Shown in pieces: positions 1 to 11,900 of a stretch of 64,000 nucleotides of DNA (position 1 is its first letter; every line of letters begins with the position of its first letter). Made by a program: the position numbers and the translations under genes. Origin of the DNA: Guadua angustifolia. Taxonomy: Eukaryota; Streptophyta; Magnoliopsida; Poales; Poaceae. The notes beneath the pieces are model-generated. The model was not told the origin of the DNA, did no database searches, and saw only the letters and a program-made list of their open reading frames with translations. The DNA lies in NCBI GenBank assembly GCA_036346375.1, contig CM070504.1, forward strand, positions 6,941,890 to 7,005,889. The letters run 5' to 3'.

Positions 1-1278
1 CTCTGTGAAGATTCTCCATCCAATTCATCTAAGTAGCACAAGTTGCGCCATCAGCTTGTTGTTGCATTTTATCTTGAGCAGTTTTTGCTCCCCGTGTCGT
101 GCAGGTCGTTGCAGCTTGTCTGCCGTCGCCGCCGCTAGAGGAGAACTTTGGCGAATGCCAGCTGAACCGTGCCCTTCCTCCAGCCTCCCACGCCGAGCCG
201 CGCATCCGATTCCTCCCCTTCCTCCAGACGCCCCCTCTCTTGCTTTCTTGTACTTGAGCGCGAGCAGCCACCTCTAATCATGTGAATTTCATGTCAATTT
301 TAGGTTTGCATATTAATTTTTTGTTCGTTTAAAATCATCAAAATACCAGATTCAATATATGATGCATGTACAATTCTAACCAAACATGGTTGAATTGATC
401 TAGCTTTGTTATGTGGCGCTATCTAGTATACCTGATTTTTAGTTTTAGTTGGATGGGCTGTAAGATGATCTTGCCATTGAATTAAGTAGTTAGAAACTTA
501 GAACGCCATCAGTTAACCTGTATTGAAATTCAATTGAATACAGTGAAAAATCTTCTGTTTTTAATTAGGAAAGAAGCCTTGGTTTATTTAAATCAATATT
601 TAACTACATCAAAGTTCATACAACTAACCATTGTCACTGGGATGTCAGGCTACACTCAATACCTATAACAATAAGAACCTTTATTTATCTAGAAGTATAT
701 ATGTATCCATGTTAGATGTTACATTGTTATATATGTATATGTTAATGTTAAGTTATGATGTTTGTTTTTGAATGTCCTGATAGATCACTGGTTAGTGACA
801 CTGTAGAATTCACTGTTATGGTCCATGGTTTTTCCAAAGCAAAACAGAGTTCATATCTTGACGTGGATACATTCTACTACTATAGAAATCCCAATCTTTG
901 TTTTTGGCTAGCTGCTATTGATAATCAAGAGAAACAAATGGAATCATCTACTATGTATGTTTCGATGAACGGATGTAAACATTCAAACATTGCACGCTCA
1001 GAGTGAACAGTATCGTTCAGACAGTGTTAATGCTCTTTACAAATAAATTTTTGTCACAAATTGAGTTTTTGTTGCAACGCAAGGACATATGACTAGTTAT
1101 AATATTGATGATTAAAATTGTGTTTTAGATAACATATCAATGGACTAGTTATAATATAAATTAATGATTAAAATTGTGTTTTAGATAACGTATCAATGGC
1201 TAAAACGACACTTGTTGTGTCCGGCGCAGAACGGCATCTCAGCGCCACGGCATCTCCCACCAGGGAGTGCTAGCTCAC
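1..1278. other. Intergenic sequence, no gene recognised
   Basis: The first ~280 bases are GC-rich and pyrimidine-rich like a grass 5' leader, with short open frames on both strands that match no family I know. From ~280 to ~1190 the sequence is AT-rich. An 83-codon open frame near 755-1006 has no recognisable domain. The last ~80 bases turn GC-rich again up to the transposon that follows. Confidence 0.5.
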
Positions 1279-2031
1279 TAGTGGTGAAAACGGACAGAAA
1301 TATCCGCTCGATCCGATCCCGAACCGCTTAAATCCTGCACCGATGTTATCCGTGATCCGAAAAATCTAGATGTAATATGGGTTAGATATGGAAGAGCAAT
1401 ATCCGATCCGTATCCTAAAAATCTCATGTAATATGGGTTAGGATATGTGAAGAGCAATATCCCACCCGATATCCGGTAAATATCCCAATTCGATATCCGG
1501 ATAAAATCACTTATTCTTCCATTAATTTGGTTCATTATTGATAGATAGAATAGTTTTTGATAATCGACACTAAAACACTATTTTGTTATTAAGCATGAAC
1601 TTCAACAAATCTATCAACAAACAAATAGAGTGATGACATAATGCTTTTACCTAAATTGATTTGTTCAACTTATTTGATAAACTTCTTTTCTATTCAAATT
1701 ATCGAATTAGTTGAGTGATAAATTGCACCTCTAACTATACTACTATTCTACGTTGAAATAATTATAACTTGAAGCTAATGTGTAAGGTTAATGCTTCATT
1801 CGCTCTTTTACGCATACACAATTATGTACTATACTACTATCCGATTATGATATCCGATCCTCCCCGAATCTAACTGGTGTGTATCCGCCTCGATATCCGA
1901 GATCCGAATAATCGACATCCGACCAGATCCGTGATCCGACATCCGTATCCGACTCCGAATCTCGAAAAAAAATATAGATTAAGATACAGAACAAACAATA
2001 TCCGCCCGTATCCGACCCGATTTCACCCCTA
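1279..2031. mobile_element. hAT-like non-autonomous DNA transposon
   Basis: The left end begins tagtggtgaaaacgga. The reverse complement of the right end begins taggggtgaaatcggg, so the two are imperfect terminal inverted repeats. The flanking 8-mers are tagctcac (1271-1278) and tatatcac (2032-2039), identical at 6 of 8 positions, which fits an aged 8-bp hAT TSD. The interior carries many copies of atatccg in both orientations and no transposase. The terminal motif and the internal repeats suit the hAT MITE class; the family assignment is inference. Confidence 0.65.
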
Positions 2032-2052
2032 TATATCACCTTCAACGCCGCC

Positions 2053-2217
2053 ATGGGCCTCAACATCGCGCGCGGGGCATTCAACGACACCGCTGGCGCT
2101 GCCCATTACGTCGCGACGAGTGCGCTCCACAACACCGTCGCGATTGCATCTGCGGGCGCCGCAGAGCTCGTCGTCCTGCAGGTCCTCGCCGACGGCATGC
2201 AAGAACAACGCTGGTAG
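2053..2217 (+). pseudogene. Possible GC-rich gene fragment, unknown
   Basis: A 54-residue frame (MGLNIARG ... MQEQRW) begins 21 bases after the hAT-like element ends. Its third codon positions are almost all G or C, as in grass exons and unlike the AT-rich surroundings. I do not recognise the protein and see no splice context. Because a GC-rich stretch also lies just left of the transposon, this may be an older gene fragment the element jumped into. It could equally be chance. Confidence 0.2.
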
Positions 2218-3077
2218 CTTCGTACGCTTCGTCATGCCGTGCGACTCGATCTTTCCTGGAGTCCAACCTCCAAAACTGCCGTCGTCTTCTACTGATTCTG
2301 GTACGGACTGCGGCCTCCGGGAATCGGGATAGAACCGTGATCGCAATTGCCTTCGACCTGGCGCAGGCTTTTGTTTTGGGACTAGGCTGGATTGGATCTC
2401 GAAGAACCAAATTTCGGACTTGGATCAGGCGTTGTGGTAGGCTTTAACCCATTACCGGTAAAGGCCGAAAGGTACTCCCCGGACACAGCCCGGCCTAAAT
2501 GCTCCAACGCCGTAACCGACACCAAAACGGAGTCTATGTATGTATCCAGGAAGGCCGTAACTCTACTGAAAACGGCCCATTTACTTGTCCTGCAGGCTGC
2601 AGCTTCTCTCCGTCTACCTCTGCTCCTCCACTTCCTTGCGCTCCCACGCACGGCCGCACGCAGAGACAGTGTATACAGCATTGCAGGTCCTCGCGTCGTC
2701 GTTGATTCTAAGGTCCGTACGTACTGGACCGTGCCGCTCTATCATGACCTTTCGATTTTCGCTGCCGGCCATTTAATGGGGGAATGAACTGGACACCAAC
2801 CGGCGAATGTATTCAGTGCGAGGGGGAGGACGGCGCGCACGTACGTGGTATGGGCTAGATTTATTTGGCGCTACCCATGCAGTTGATGGTCCAGGAGGAT
2901 TTGACGCGTGCTTTTCCCTGGTAGGCGATCTCGACCACTCGCTTCTAATCGAATGGTACGTGCTTACCTTTGAGCTGTCCGCGTACTTTTTGTACGCTGG
3001 CTTTACTAAAGATGTGTTTGATGCCTGGTACTAAGCGGTGTGTGTATACACACACATTATGCGTACTGGTTTTACTA
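2218..3077. other. Intergenic, GC-mixed, no gene recognised
   Basis: Several overlapping short frames exist on both strands without family resemblance. A short duplicated segment is visible at the right side: the ~40-bp sequence around 3000-3040 (tttactaaagatgtgtttga) recurs around 3070-3102 with a few changes. Confidence 0.4.
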
Positions 3078-3303
3078 AAGGTGTGTTTGATTATTTGTAC
3101 TAAGTGGTACATGAATAAGATGGTTAAAGAATTATCGGTATGTTTGATTCTTTGAATGGAATCATCCCATCTAGATAGTGGGATACAAATTTGAAAAATA
3201 TTTCCTACAAATATTGAACCATTCTATTCACCTAAACAATGAAATCAAATGATATAGAATCATTCTATCTTATTCAACCCCATCTCACTGACCAAACACA
3301 CCC
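3078..3303. mobile_element. Candidate MITE
   Basis: The left end reads ggtgtgtttgat and the right end reads accaaacacaccc, an inverted pair typical of grass MITEs. gaataagat near the left end also matches attctatcttattc near the right end in inverted orientation. I found no convincing TSD, so the boundaries are approximate. Confidence 0.4.
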
Positions 3304-3771
3304 TGAAGATTTGAGCGGCTCAATTCGATCGAGCAAAGAATCTAGTGGCCAGTGGTGGCTTCCCAGCCTCCATCAACCGCTCGTTAAATTCCTCTCTCAC
3401 CACTAAAATTTATCTATAGAAAAAAATTTACCCCTAATAAATAAATTAATTATTAAAAAATATAGTACTTTCTAACAACCTTTTATGATACACGACAGAC
3501 GTGCAATGTAAACAACGATGGCAAAGCCAATACCATAATGTAAGTCAAGTTTGATAGTAGAAGCATGATGTGGATGAGGACAGAGCTTGACCAAACATTA
3601 TGGCGGAGTCGAGAGTATGACGCAAGCTAATTAAGCCTAACAACAATAGCTTAACATGCCCAGTCTTATTGTTTTTATCTGTAGAAAAGGACGGTCATTA
3701 AGCTACTTTTCTAGAGCGAGGCTTCCGAACTGAGACTGCTTGTAGAGCGGTTCAGAATCTGCGCACATTTT

Positions 3772-4139
3772 AGGCCTTGTTTGGAAGCAATGTATTTTCA
3801 TAGTTTCTAGGTAAATACCATGGTATTTTATACCATGAGGTGTTTGGTTACCATGCCAAAAACTCTGTATTAAAAACCATGGTTTGGTAGATACCATAGT
3901 ATTTTTGGAGTATTTGAAACTCCACTCCAACCCAAAGTTTTCATGGTTTTGGCTAGTTCCTTATCTATTTCCACTCAAATACCATGGTTTGTGATGTTGC
4001 ATCCAAACAGTTGGTAGTTCCAAGAAATACTATGGTTTCAAAGGAGTTTAGTAAAACTATGGTATTCATGATAAAATAATTACAAATCTTAATATATCAA
4101 AACCATAATTTTAAAATACATTACTTCCAAACAGAACCT
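3772..4139. mobile_element. MITE with ~27-bp terminal inverted repeats
   Basis: The left end (aggccttgtttggaagcaat ...) and the right end (... attacttccaaacagaacct) are inverted copies over about 27 bases with three mismatches. The AT-rich 368-bp interior repeats ccatgg/accatag motifs in both orientations. No coding capacity is seen and no TSD is obvious, so the superfamily is unresolved. Confidence 0.6.
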
Positions 4140-5313
4140 CGGTGTTTTTCTTCACTGTCTCGCTCCCATGTTCCTGCGTCACTAAGTTCACCAACACACA
4201 GATCGATGCCGTGATGCAACTGGAGTGCTCTTTCTTTCCGGTCTCTCTCTCTTGCGAAAGATTTGAACAGTGGTACTGGTATGTATCGTGTCTAGGTAAG
4301 TGATTGAGCAATCAAGTAACACAGCACACGGCATAAACTCTCGGAGGGAGATGCATAACCTCCGCAATAAAAACACCGTGATGGCATGATTGCCTCTCCA
4401 AAGTTCGTTTCATTCTGCTTGTTTCAGAAAAAAAAACAAACAAACAAAAGTCTGTTTCATTCGACTGTAGTTATATTACACTGCCAGTACGAATGTACGA
4501 TCACATACTTAATTACATTTTTTGTGTCTTCAGTTTTTTTCTGATAACCTCGCCTTCTTGGTCCCAAAGCTGCCGACTCATGCGTTGGGAGGGGCGAGAA
4601 GGACGCGTGGCTGTGAAGGTGTCATCCGCGTATCCCGTAATGAGCAATGCGATAAGTGAATGATAGCCGTTCGAGAGAGACAGGGGATGGGGGTGAGAGA
4701 TGGTACAGAGAGCGCACTGCAGCTGGGGATCAGGAGACGATCGATCGAGTGATCTGTCGGAGTTCGCAGGCCGTTGGATCGGAGTTCCGACGGTCGAGAT
4801 TGATTGAGTGAGGCACGGAGTGATGGGGAGATGTTATGACAGCATCCGTGCTGAGGAAGTAATACATGAGCGAACTAAAAGCTAACCCCTAACTACTCCA
4901 ATGCTCCATGCATAAAAGAGACTTTAGCCTGTTTAAGGGGCTTTAAACAACTTATACTTCTGAAAAAGACAATAGACTTTTTCAAATAGCTCAGCATTTA
5001 AACGGTTTTCATATAAACTATATATATATATATATAAAACATTTATGTAAACCATCAATTCTATGAAAATTCCAAAATTATGGAAACCATATGTAGATAG
5101 TTTTGAAAAAGTCAGCATGAAAAATTACTATTTATGCTGACTTTGTCTTTTTCATATCTTTCAAATGCGATTGAGTTTTAACTTCAAATTTTGCAGGGTT
5201 GTAGAGGTTCACCTCCCCTACATATGGTAATTTTTGAGAATTTTTCAAACTTTTGCTGACTGTTGTTTTCTACGGAGTTTTCATGGAATTGGTGGTTTGC
5301 ACGTATTATCACA

Positions 5314-5364
<51 letters not shown>

Positions 5365-5677
5365 CAAGTAAAATTCCAAAGTTAAAAGCTGCGTTGGACC
5401 TGCTTTTACAATTTATTGCTGAAAAAATTAGCTATCTGTCAAACGGTTTCTTATAAAAAAAATGCAACCACTTTTCAACCCAAAAAACCAAAATACAGCT
5501 TTTCAAAAAAGTTATAGCTCCTTTAGACATGCCCTTTTTTATCTTCTTTTGAAGGAGCTTACATTAAACTAGTATCAAGAAGTACTAAAAGTTTAAATAG
5601 TAGAAGTGTAAGAGATAAAAAGTCTGAAGGTAATTTGGCATTGCCTTCTAATAATGGTAAAAGCTCTAGTAAAACAA
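4140..5677. other. AT-rich intergenic sequence
   Basis: No gene or complete transposon recognised. A mixed-composition block at ~4550-4850 contains direct gatcgatcgag-type text and no open frame of note. Short (TA)n runs lie near 5018-5036, and a longer (AT)n run is listed separately. Confidence 0.4.
5317..5363. repeat. (AT)n microsatellite
   Basis: An uninterrupted run of about 23 AT dinucleotides. Confidence 0.95.
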
Positions 5678-6064
5678 GGCAATATATCCTGTGTACATAG
5701 GTTTTTTGTATATACACCGTGCATACCAACTAATAAAAGTTATGAAAAATTCTATAAAAAAATGTAGATGTACTTCATAGATTACTCTACCTATGTATGA
5801 AGTTTCAAGATCAAATTCATTACTTTAAACTTGTCAGAATTTTCTTCTTTTTTGTAGCTCTCGATATATTAAACTTGTCAGAATTTTCTTCTTTTTTATA
5901 GCTCTCGATATATAATGAATTTGAACCTACAATTTTATACATAGGTAGAGTAATCTATAAAGTACATGTACAATTTTTTTTAGAATTTGTCATGACTTTT
6001 ATTAGTTGATGTGGATGATGTGCACATAAGAAGACTTGAACTTGTGTACATAGGATGTATTGCC
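5678..6064. mobile_element. Foldback Mutator-like MITE with 9-bp TSD
   Basis: The element begins ggcaatatatcctgtgtac and ends gtacataggatgtattgcc. The two halves are imperfect inverted repeats for about 145 bases each, for example gattactctacctatgtat versus atacataggtagagtaatc. It is flanked by a perfect 9-bp duplication gtaaaacaa (5669-5677 and 6065-6073), the TSD length of Mutator-like elements. The spacer holds a ~37-bp direct duplication (aaacttgtcagaattttctt ... twice). RNA read through it would fold into a long hairpin. Confidence 0.85.
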
Positions 6065-6364
6065 GTAAAACAAACATGCTACGTAACAAGCAATAGTGTC
6101 ATACTGTATACTCCAACAAATGGGTATGTATGGAGAGAGGGCACGAATTATGGCTCCGTTTGATTAGGAAGGGAAGGGACGGAATCTACCGACTTGGTTG
6201 TCGCTTATGGGTGGGGAAAGCTAAAAGCAAATGAATTAGAGTGCACTAGCTAGTACACCCTATTGGAAAAAAGGCAGCAGTGCTCCAAGCCTCCAATATC
6301 AACTAATCCGTCTAGAGGTGTTGCGATCTTATTGCACCTCCAATATCAATATCAACAAATGTGA

Positions 6365-6706
6365 GGTGATTATTGCACCTCCTCGCAAAGAAGAAGTGAT
6401 TACTGTCCGTACCGTGTGCTTCCAAGAACCAACTATTTTTGTTTTGAGGTGCACGCTTATATGGTCCATACGTCCTGATTAAGTGAACAAGTGGAGTGAT
6501 TATTGCACCTCCTCGCAAAGAAGTGAATACTGTCTGTACCGTGCGCTTCCAAGAGCCAACTATTTTTGTTTTGAGATGCACGCTAATATGGTTCGTGCGA
6601 CCTGATTAAGTGAATAAGTGAAGTGATCATTGCACCTCCTCGCAAAGAAGAAATGACTACTGTCTGTACCTTGTGCTTCCAAGAGACAACCATTTTGTTT
6701 TGAGAA
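6365..6706. repeat. Tandem repeat, ~128-bp unit, 2.6 copies
   Basis: The marker ttgcacctcctcgcaaag begins at 6373, 6503 and 6630, giving periods of 130 and 127 bases. Units share ccaactatttttgttttgag and cctgattaagtga and differ by scattered substitutions and small indels. No open frame follows the period. Confidence 0.85.
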
Positions 6707-6919
6707 CATAAGTACTTCGACTCTGCTACGCGCACGAAAAATTAGTTACAAAGCCTCTACGACAACCGCTACTCAACTGACCCCGAGTCCTTCAACCGAC
6801 GCCATGGGTGCAGCCGTGCAGGCATCCTTCTTTTTTTTTTTCTCTCTATTGCCAAACGCCCCAACCCTGCTTTTAACCTTTCATTTCGTACGCTGTTTTC
6901 CTGGAACAAAGAATAGTTG

Positions 6920-7286
6920 GCGTCTGTTTGGTTCAAAGTTAAATAGTGGATGGAATGGGCTATCTACCTAGCAACGATGGAGCTATCTAAATTCATATTT
7001 GGTTGAAGAGATGAGAGATAGATAAGATAAGCCAATTTTTTTATTTGTTTCATTGGATAAAAGTTGAATTGTAGATAGGATGAGTATCCATATTTGGTTA
7101 GTGAGATGAGAGTTGAAAGATCTTATCCAGTCAATTTTGTTGGAAGGCCTCATCTAGAATCTAGGAGGAATATTCCTATTGTTTGGATGCCCTAAAACAC
7201 CCGATTCATCGAACCAAACAACAAGTAGGTACAAAAAGATGAATCACTCCATCTCATCCCCTTTGCCTTTGAATCATACTGACCCT
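6920..7286. mobile_element. Possible MITE
   Basis: gtctgtttggttcaaagtt near the left side and the reverse complement of the right side (gtcagtatgattcaaaggc) agree at about 14 of 17 aligned bases. The interior repeats gatgagag/agatag motifs. No TSD was found, so this is tentative. Confidence 0.35.
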
Positions 7287-7315
7287 TAAATCTCCGCATG
7301 ATTTAGGGCTCGTTA

Positions 7316-7673
7316 GGGCAGTCCCAATCCATGGTTTCCATGAGCAGTGTCTAGAGGAGAGAGAAAGCCATAAACCAATGCAAAGTTTCCTAACCCATAG
7401 TTTCTATGAGCAATGTCTAAAGGAGAGAGAGAGCAATAAACCAATGCATGCACCACAAACATAGCTTGGTAAGCGCACATAAACGTCCAACCCCGATTTT
7501 GCTCGTTTCTTACGTCTTGGTACCCGCGCCGACCCAGTTTCTTGCATGAGACACGATTTCTTTGTTTTTCCTTCTCTCCCTTCTTTAATTCCTATGCCAC
7601 ATCAGCTTTTTGCTTAGTTGGCAGCGTAATTAATTCTATGGACACCAGCTGAGATGGAGGGTTGGGACTGCCC
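7316..7673. mobile_element. Tourist-type MITE, TSD TTA
   Basis: The left end gggcagtcccaatccat and the right end ggttgggactgccc are inverted repeats. The 3-bp duplication tta sits at 7313-7315 and 7674-7676, as expected for PIF/Harbinger-derived Tourist elements. The interior contains a direct duplication of the segment ccatgagcagtgtctagaggag (near 7336) at ~7405. Confidence 0.8.
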
Positions 7674-7920
7674 TTAGTATCTACTCCCCAATCCTGTTAG
7701 GAGAGTGCGCGCCTGAGCAGATCGAGTTGCATAGGTCGAAGACGCGACAAAGGGAGCCGAGAGAACTACTGACCAAAGGAGCAGCCGGCGCCACAGCGGC
7801 ACCACTGCTATCAGCTCCGGTCGCGGCACTAGTCGGCTTCCGGTAGCTTGGAAACCTAGCTTCCAAGCCGGGCAGACATGAATGACTTAGTTAGCGCTCT
7901 GAATACTTTGGGCTTAATAA

Positions 7921-8245
7921 GGCTATTCCCAGTGCATGGTAACATACTCATTTAATATATGCCATATAAGCATTTTTGATGATGTAGCAAGAGAGTTAAG
8001 AGGGGAGAGAAGAAAGCTGTATCTTGAGGAAGATACCACTTGGGCACGAAATCATAGACATTGAAACTTGAATCATCTAAGTGGCCCACAATTCATACTC
8101 TCATACACATCTAGCATTTAATTATCTTGTGGGGACTAAGAAATAATTCATGATACTATGCATTGGAATAGTTGTATCTTCTATAATATCATATGACATG
8201 ACAACTTTGGATATTGTGACAAGATACAATGCACTAGAAATAGCC
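7921..8245. mobile_element. Tourist-type MITE, TSD TAA
   Basis: The left end ggctattcccagtgcatgg and the right end caatgcactagaaatagcc form inverted repeats of ~17-19 bases. The duplication taa lies at 7918-7920 and 8246-8248. The element is 325 bp, AT-rich and non-coding. It ends about 700 bases upstream of the GPAT start codon. Confidence 0.8.
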
Positions 8246-8842
8246 TAATTATGTGATCAGAAGAGAGAGCACAGACATCAACGATGGAAGCATGGTGGTT
8301 TAGCGGCCGCGCAGCACGTGAGAACCTGTTTTCGTAGCGGTTTTGTATTAAAAGATTTCGTGTGCATAGACATTTGCTAAGTACTCTCCGCGGTACTTTG
8401 AGTAATTGAAACTCATTGTTTATCCAGCTCTTGTACCATTTTTTTGCAAATCTAGCTTTCTCACATGTATTTGCAAATTTAGGGAGCACGTAAGTCGCCA
8501 AAGCTTCGGCTGATCGCTGGAGCAGCATGGGCCACAATGGCACGCTCGATCGCCCTCCCGTGGTGTCGGCTAACTTTCGCGTTGCCTGGACGTGTTGCCT
8601 GCCGCGCTTTCCATTGTTAGAGAGGTGATCAAATTTGCAAATCTATGCATGAAAGAGATAGATTTGTAAAAACGAAGTAGAGCTTCTAGATAAGTAATGA
8701 TTTTGAGTAATTGACAGTTTCATCGTGGAGCACACGAAGGCAGATTACGATGTGGATTTGTCCATACTTTACCGCTCCCCAACCAACCGTTGTGCAGTGT
8801 TGTCCCTCCTGCACACACTGCCCGGCCCTGACGTCCCCGCGC
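8246..8842. other. Upstream region of the GPAT gene
   Basis: The stretch between the Tourist MITE and the GPAT TATA box contains no gene I recognise. A 120-codon frame on the minus strand starts inside it but runs into the MITE and has no family resemblance. Proximal promoter elements of the GPAT gene are likely here; none was identified with confidence. Confidence 0.4.
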
Positions 8843-8849
8843 TATAAAT
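8843..8849 (+). promoter_or_regulatory. TATA box of the GPAT gene
   Basis: tataaat lies about 100 bases upstream of the ATG at 8949, in GC-rich sequence where such a motif is unlikely by chance. Transcription would be expected to begin near 8870-8885. Confidence 0.6.
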
Positions 8850-8948
8850 CCATGCACACATGTACGCACCCACACTACACGCAGACAGACTAACAAGCAC
8901 AGTCGCGCACAAGACACGCGCGCTCACGTACCTTCGTGGTCAAGTGCA

Positions 8949-11900
8949 ATGGCGTTGGCCCGCGGCGAGCCGTTCCCGTCGGTGGACAAGTGCGATGCGT
9001 CATGCCGCGGGGCCCACACCGTCGTGTCGAACCTCGACGGAACGCTGCTCCGGTCGCGGAGTGCCTTCCCCTATTACGCGCTCGTCGCCTTCGAGACTGG
9101 CGGCGTACCACGCCTCGCCCTCCTCCTGCTCCTCGCGCCGCTGGCCGCAGCGCTGTACCACGCGGTGTCCGAGGCGGCCGGAGTGCGGGTGCTGGTTTTC
9201 GCGGCCACCGCAGGCGCGCGCGTGGCGGACATCGAGTCCGCGGCGCGCGCCGTGCTGCCCAGGTTCTATGCGGCGGACGTGCACCCAGACGCGTGGCGCG
9301 TGTTCGCGGCGGGCGGGCGGAGGTGGGTGGTGACCGCGACCCCGCGGGTGATGGCGGAGCCGTTCCTGCGGGACCACCTCGGCGTGGACGCCGTCGCTGG
9401 CACAGAGCTCGCAACTTGGCGTGGGCGTGCCACGGGGTGGGTGGACGCGCGGCGAGGCGTGCTTGTCGGCGAGAGGAAGGCTGACGCGCTGAGGGAGCTG
9501 ATCGGCGACGGCGACGCGCCGGAGGTCGGGCTGGGCAACCGGTGGTCGGACTACGCCTTCATGAGCCTGTGCAAGGTCACTGATTAATTTCACTAATCAC
9601 TAGTGGTTTACTGTTGCTAGTACTCGACGTTAATGTTTTCATGCACTGCCAAAGTTTCGACGTCACCGAGTTATTGCTGTGCGCGCCTGGGAAATTCTCA
9701 GTACAGTAGGTTATGTATGCGGGCACGAAAATATTTTTTTGTGTTAGGGACGTGGACGAGAGTGACTGATCACGCCCAGAGCTGGCTAGCGACCAGCTAT
9801 AGTTTGCAACCTGACAATCGACTTGGACGCGGATCCTCTGCGATCTGCAATCGACTTTGACACTCAGTACAAATCTTATTAGAAGTAGGTGTAGCAACAG
9901 GAGAATCTGCCCTGTTCAGAGTCCATGTCATATCACTGTCTAATAATCAAGTTATCCAATGGGAGCCAACATATCTAGGGCATTTTGGGAGCTGCAGCGG
10001 CTGTAGTTTTTATAAGAGTTTCTTTGATAAAAAACTAGTTTTTTTAGTAATAAAGTGTAAAAGCAGATCTGTTTAAATTTTAGTTTTTGATTTTTGTTAG
10101 TTATATGTGGCTTCTAATTTACACTAAAAATCACTTAAAAATTAAGCTGTTTGGAAGAGGGTTTACCAATTTTTTTTTTAAGCTGAAGTTGGCTTTAAGC
10201 TTTCAAACAGTACCTTAACTCCCTAGAAGCATCAAACAACAACTTTATTAGTAGTTTTTTTTTCTGAAACCAGTTGTATGCAAATATCAATGCATGCCAA
10301 TGTTTGGGTCGAATTACACAGAAGTCGTTTAGTCATGAGAGCCCGGCGTCTCGGTTGCGTTAACGCCCTTTTGCGTGCCTCTCTAGTCTCTAATCACAAG
10401 TTTTACCTTTTAGGTGCATCTAGTTTACATAAAAACACGTGTGTCCTTACTACGAGCTAGAATACTAGTTTTGTACGGCTCAAATACCTATACGTGTAGT
10501 CGTGTATGTTTCCCCTTATAGGATGCCACTAGCGCCCAGACGTCGATACTATTGGACGCTCTAACAATTCATCGTAACATTGGAAAACAAAGCATTCAAC
10601 ATCGGATTCCAACGTACAAAACATTGTAAAAATACATCAAAATAACTCACCATATGCTTTCGATTCAATGAGAAAAACTCCCACCACAACATCACATATT
10701 GTTTCACAAATTTTTTGTGTGAACCATGTATGGTTGTTTGACCTTAAGTTAGTATAAAAGATTGTGTATGAATTCACTTGTTCGACCAATTTCACAGCAA
10801 AAATGGGATGAAAGGACCCTAAATCCTATAAAATCAAGTTTCGCTCCCCTAAATCACATCATCGCCCACCACAAATAACTGCAACATCTAAAATTTACAT
10901 TCGCAACATCCTAAAACACTTGATGGAACATCGAAGAAAACTAATTAAACCAAATCACATGTAATTGCAACATCGAAATTTTGCGATTGAAACATCCCAA
11001 AGCACCTGATGCAACATGGAAGGAAGCTAATTCAACCAAAATCACATATAGCAACATTTTTAATCATATGTTGCAACATCCATAATCACCTATTGCAACA
11101 TCTGAAATCACCGCTTGTAACATTAAAAAATCCAAAATCCCCAAAATTACCTACAACTTCACAGAGAGGAGAGGGGAGGGAGGTGCCACAACACCCTCAG
11201 TGACTGCTTAAATCACCACCGTACCACCAAGATCGAGCTCCTCAATGCCCGAACCGATGGCCTACCGCTTGAATACAGCTCCTTGGTGTGGAATTGATGC
11301 TCTACCCCTAGATTGAACTCCTTGCATCCTGAATCAATGCCCTACCATAGGTTAGGTGCCATCTTGATTTGGCCTTCCTCGTTGTGTCCCTCGTGTTAGA
11401 ACTATCTTGCTCACAGGGGTGTTAGAGAATTGGAATTGGCAAAAGGAAGATAGCGGTCAGTGGAGGTTGTCAGGTCGATGGCCAGAGAGCTAATTTCTGA
11501 GGAGAGAAGAAATCTTGAGCTAAATGGAATAGAGCAGCAGCAACGAAACCAACGAGAAAACTAAAAAACACTGAACGCCAAACCTATCATCTAAACTGTG
11601 CGAATCGGGTACGGTTAGAGCTTTAGCAAGAGCGGACCCTTCCCAATGTTTAACGGCGTCGTCCAGTACAACTGAAAAATAACAGTGACAGTGTAAAGCA
11701 GCTTCCGAACGATTTCGTCACGTTGGACGCTCGAACGACAGCATTTTCCATGTTTATACGTACTAGAGTAGTACTACCTTGCATGCAGCATACTCACGGT
11801 AACACTGAACTGTACGTGTGACCGCAGGAGTCGTACCTCGTGCCGCGGGCGCCGGTGGAGGCCGTGCGCGCGGACAAGCTGTCGAAGCCGATCGTCTTCC

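Noticed and set aside
755..1006. 83-codon open frame as a gene
   Set aside because: AT-rich, no conserved motif, no splice or promoter context.
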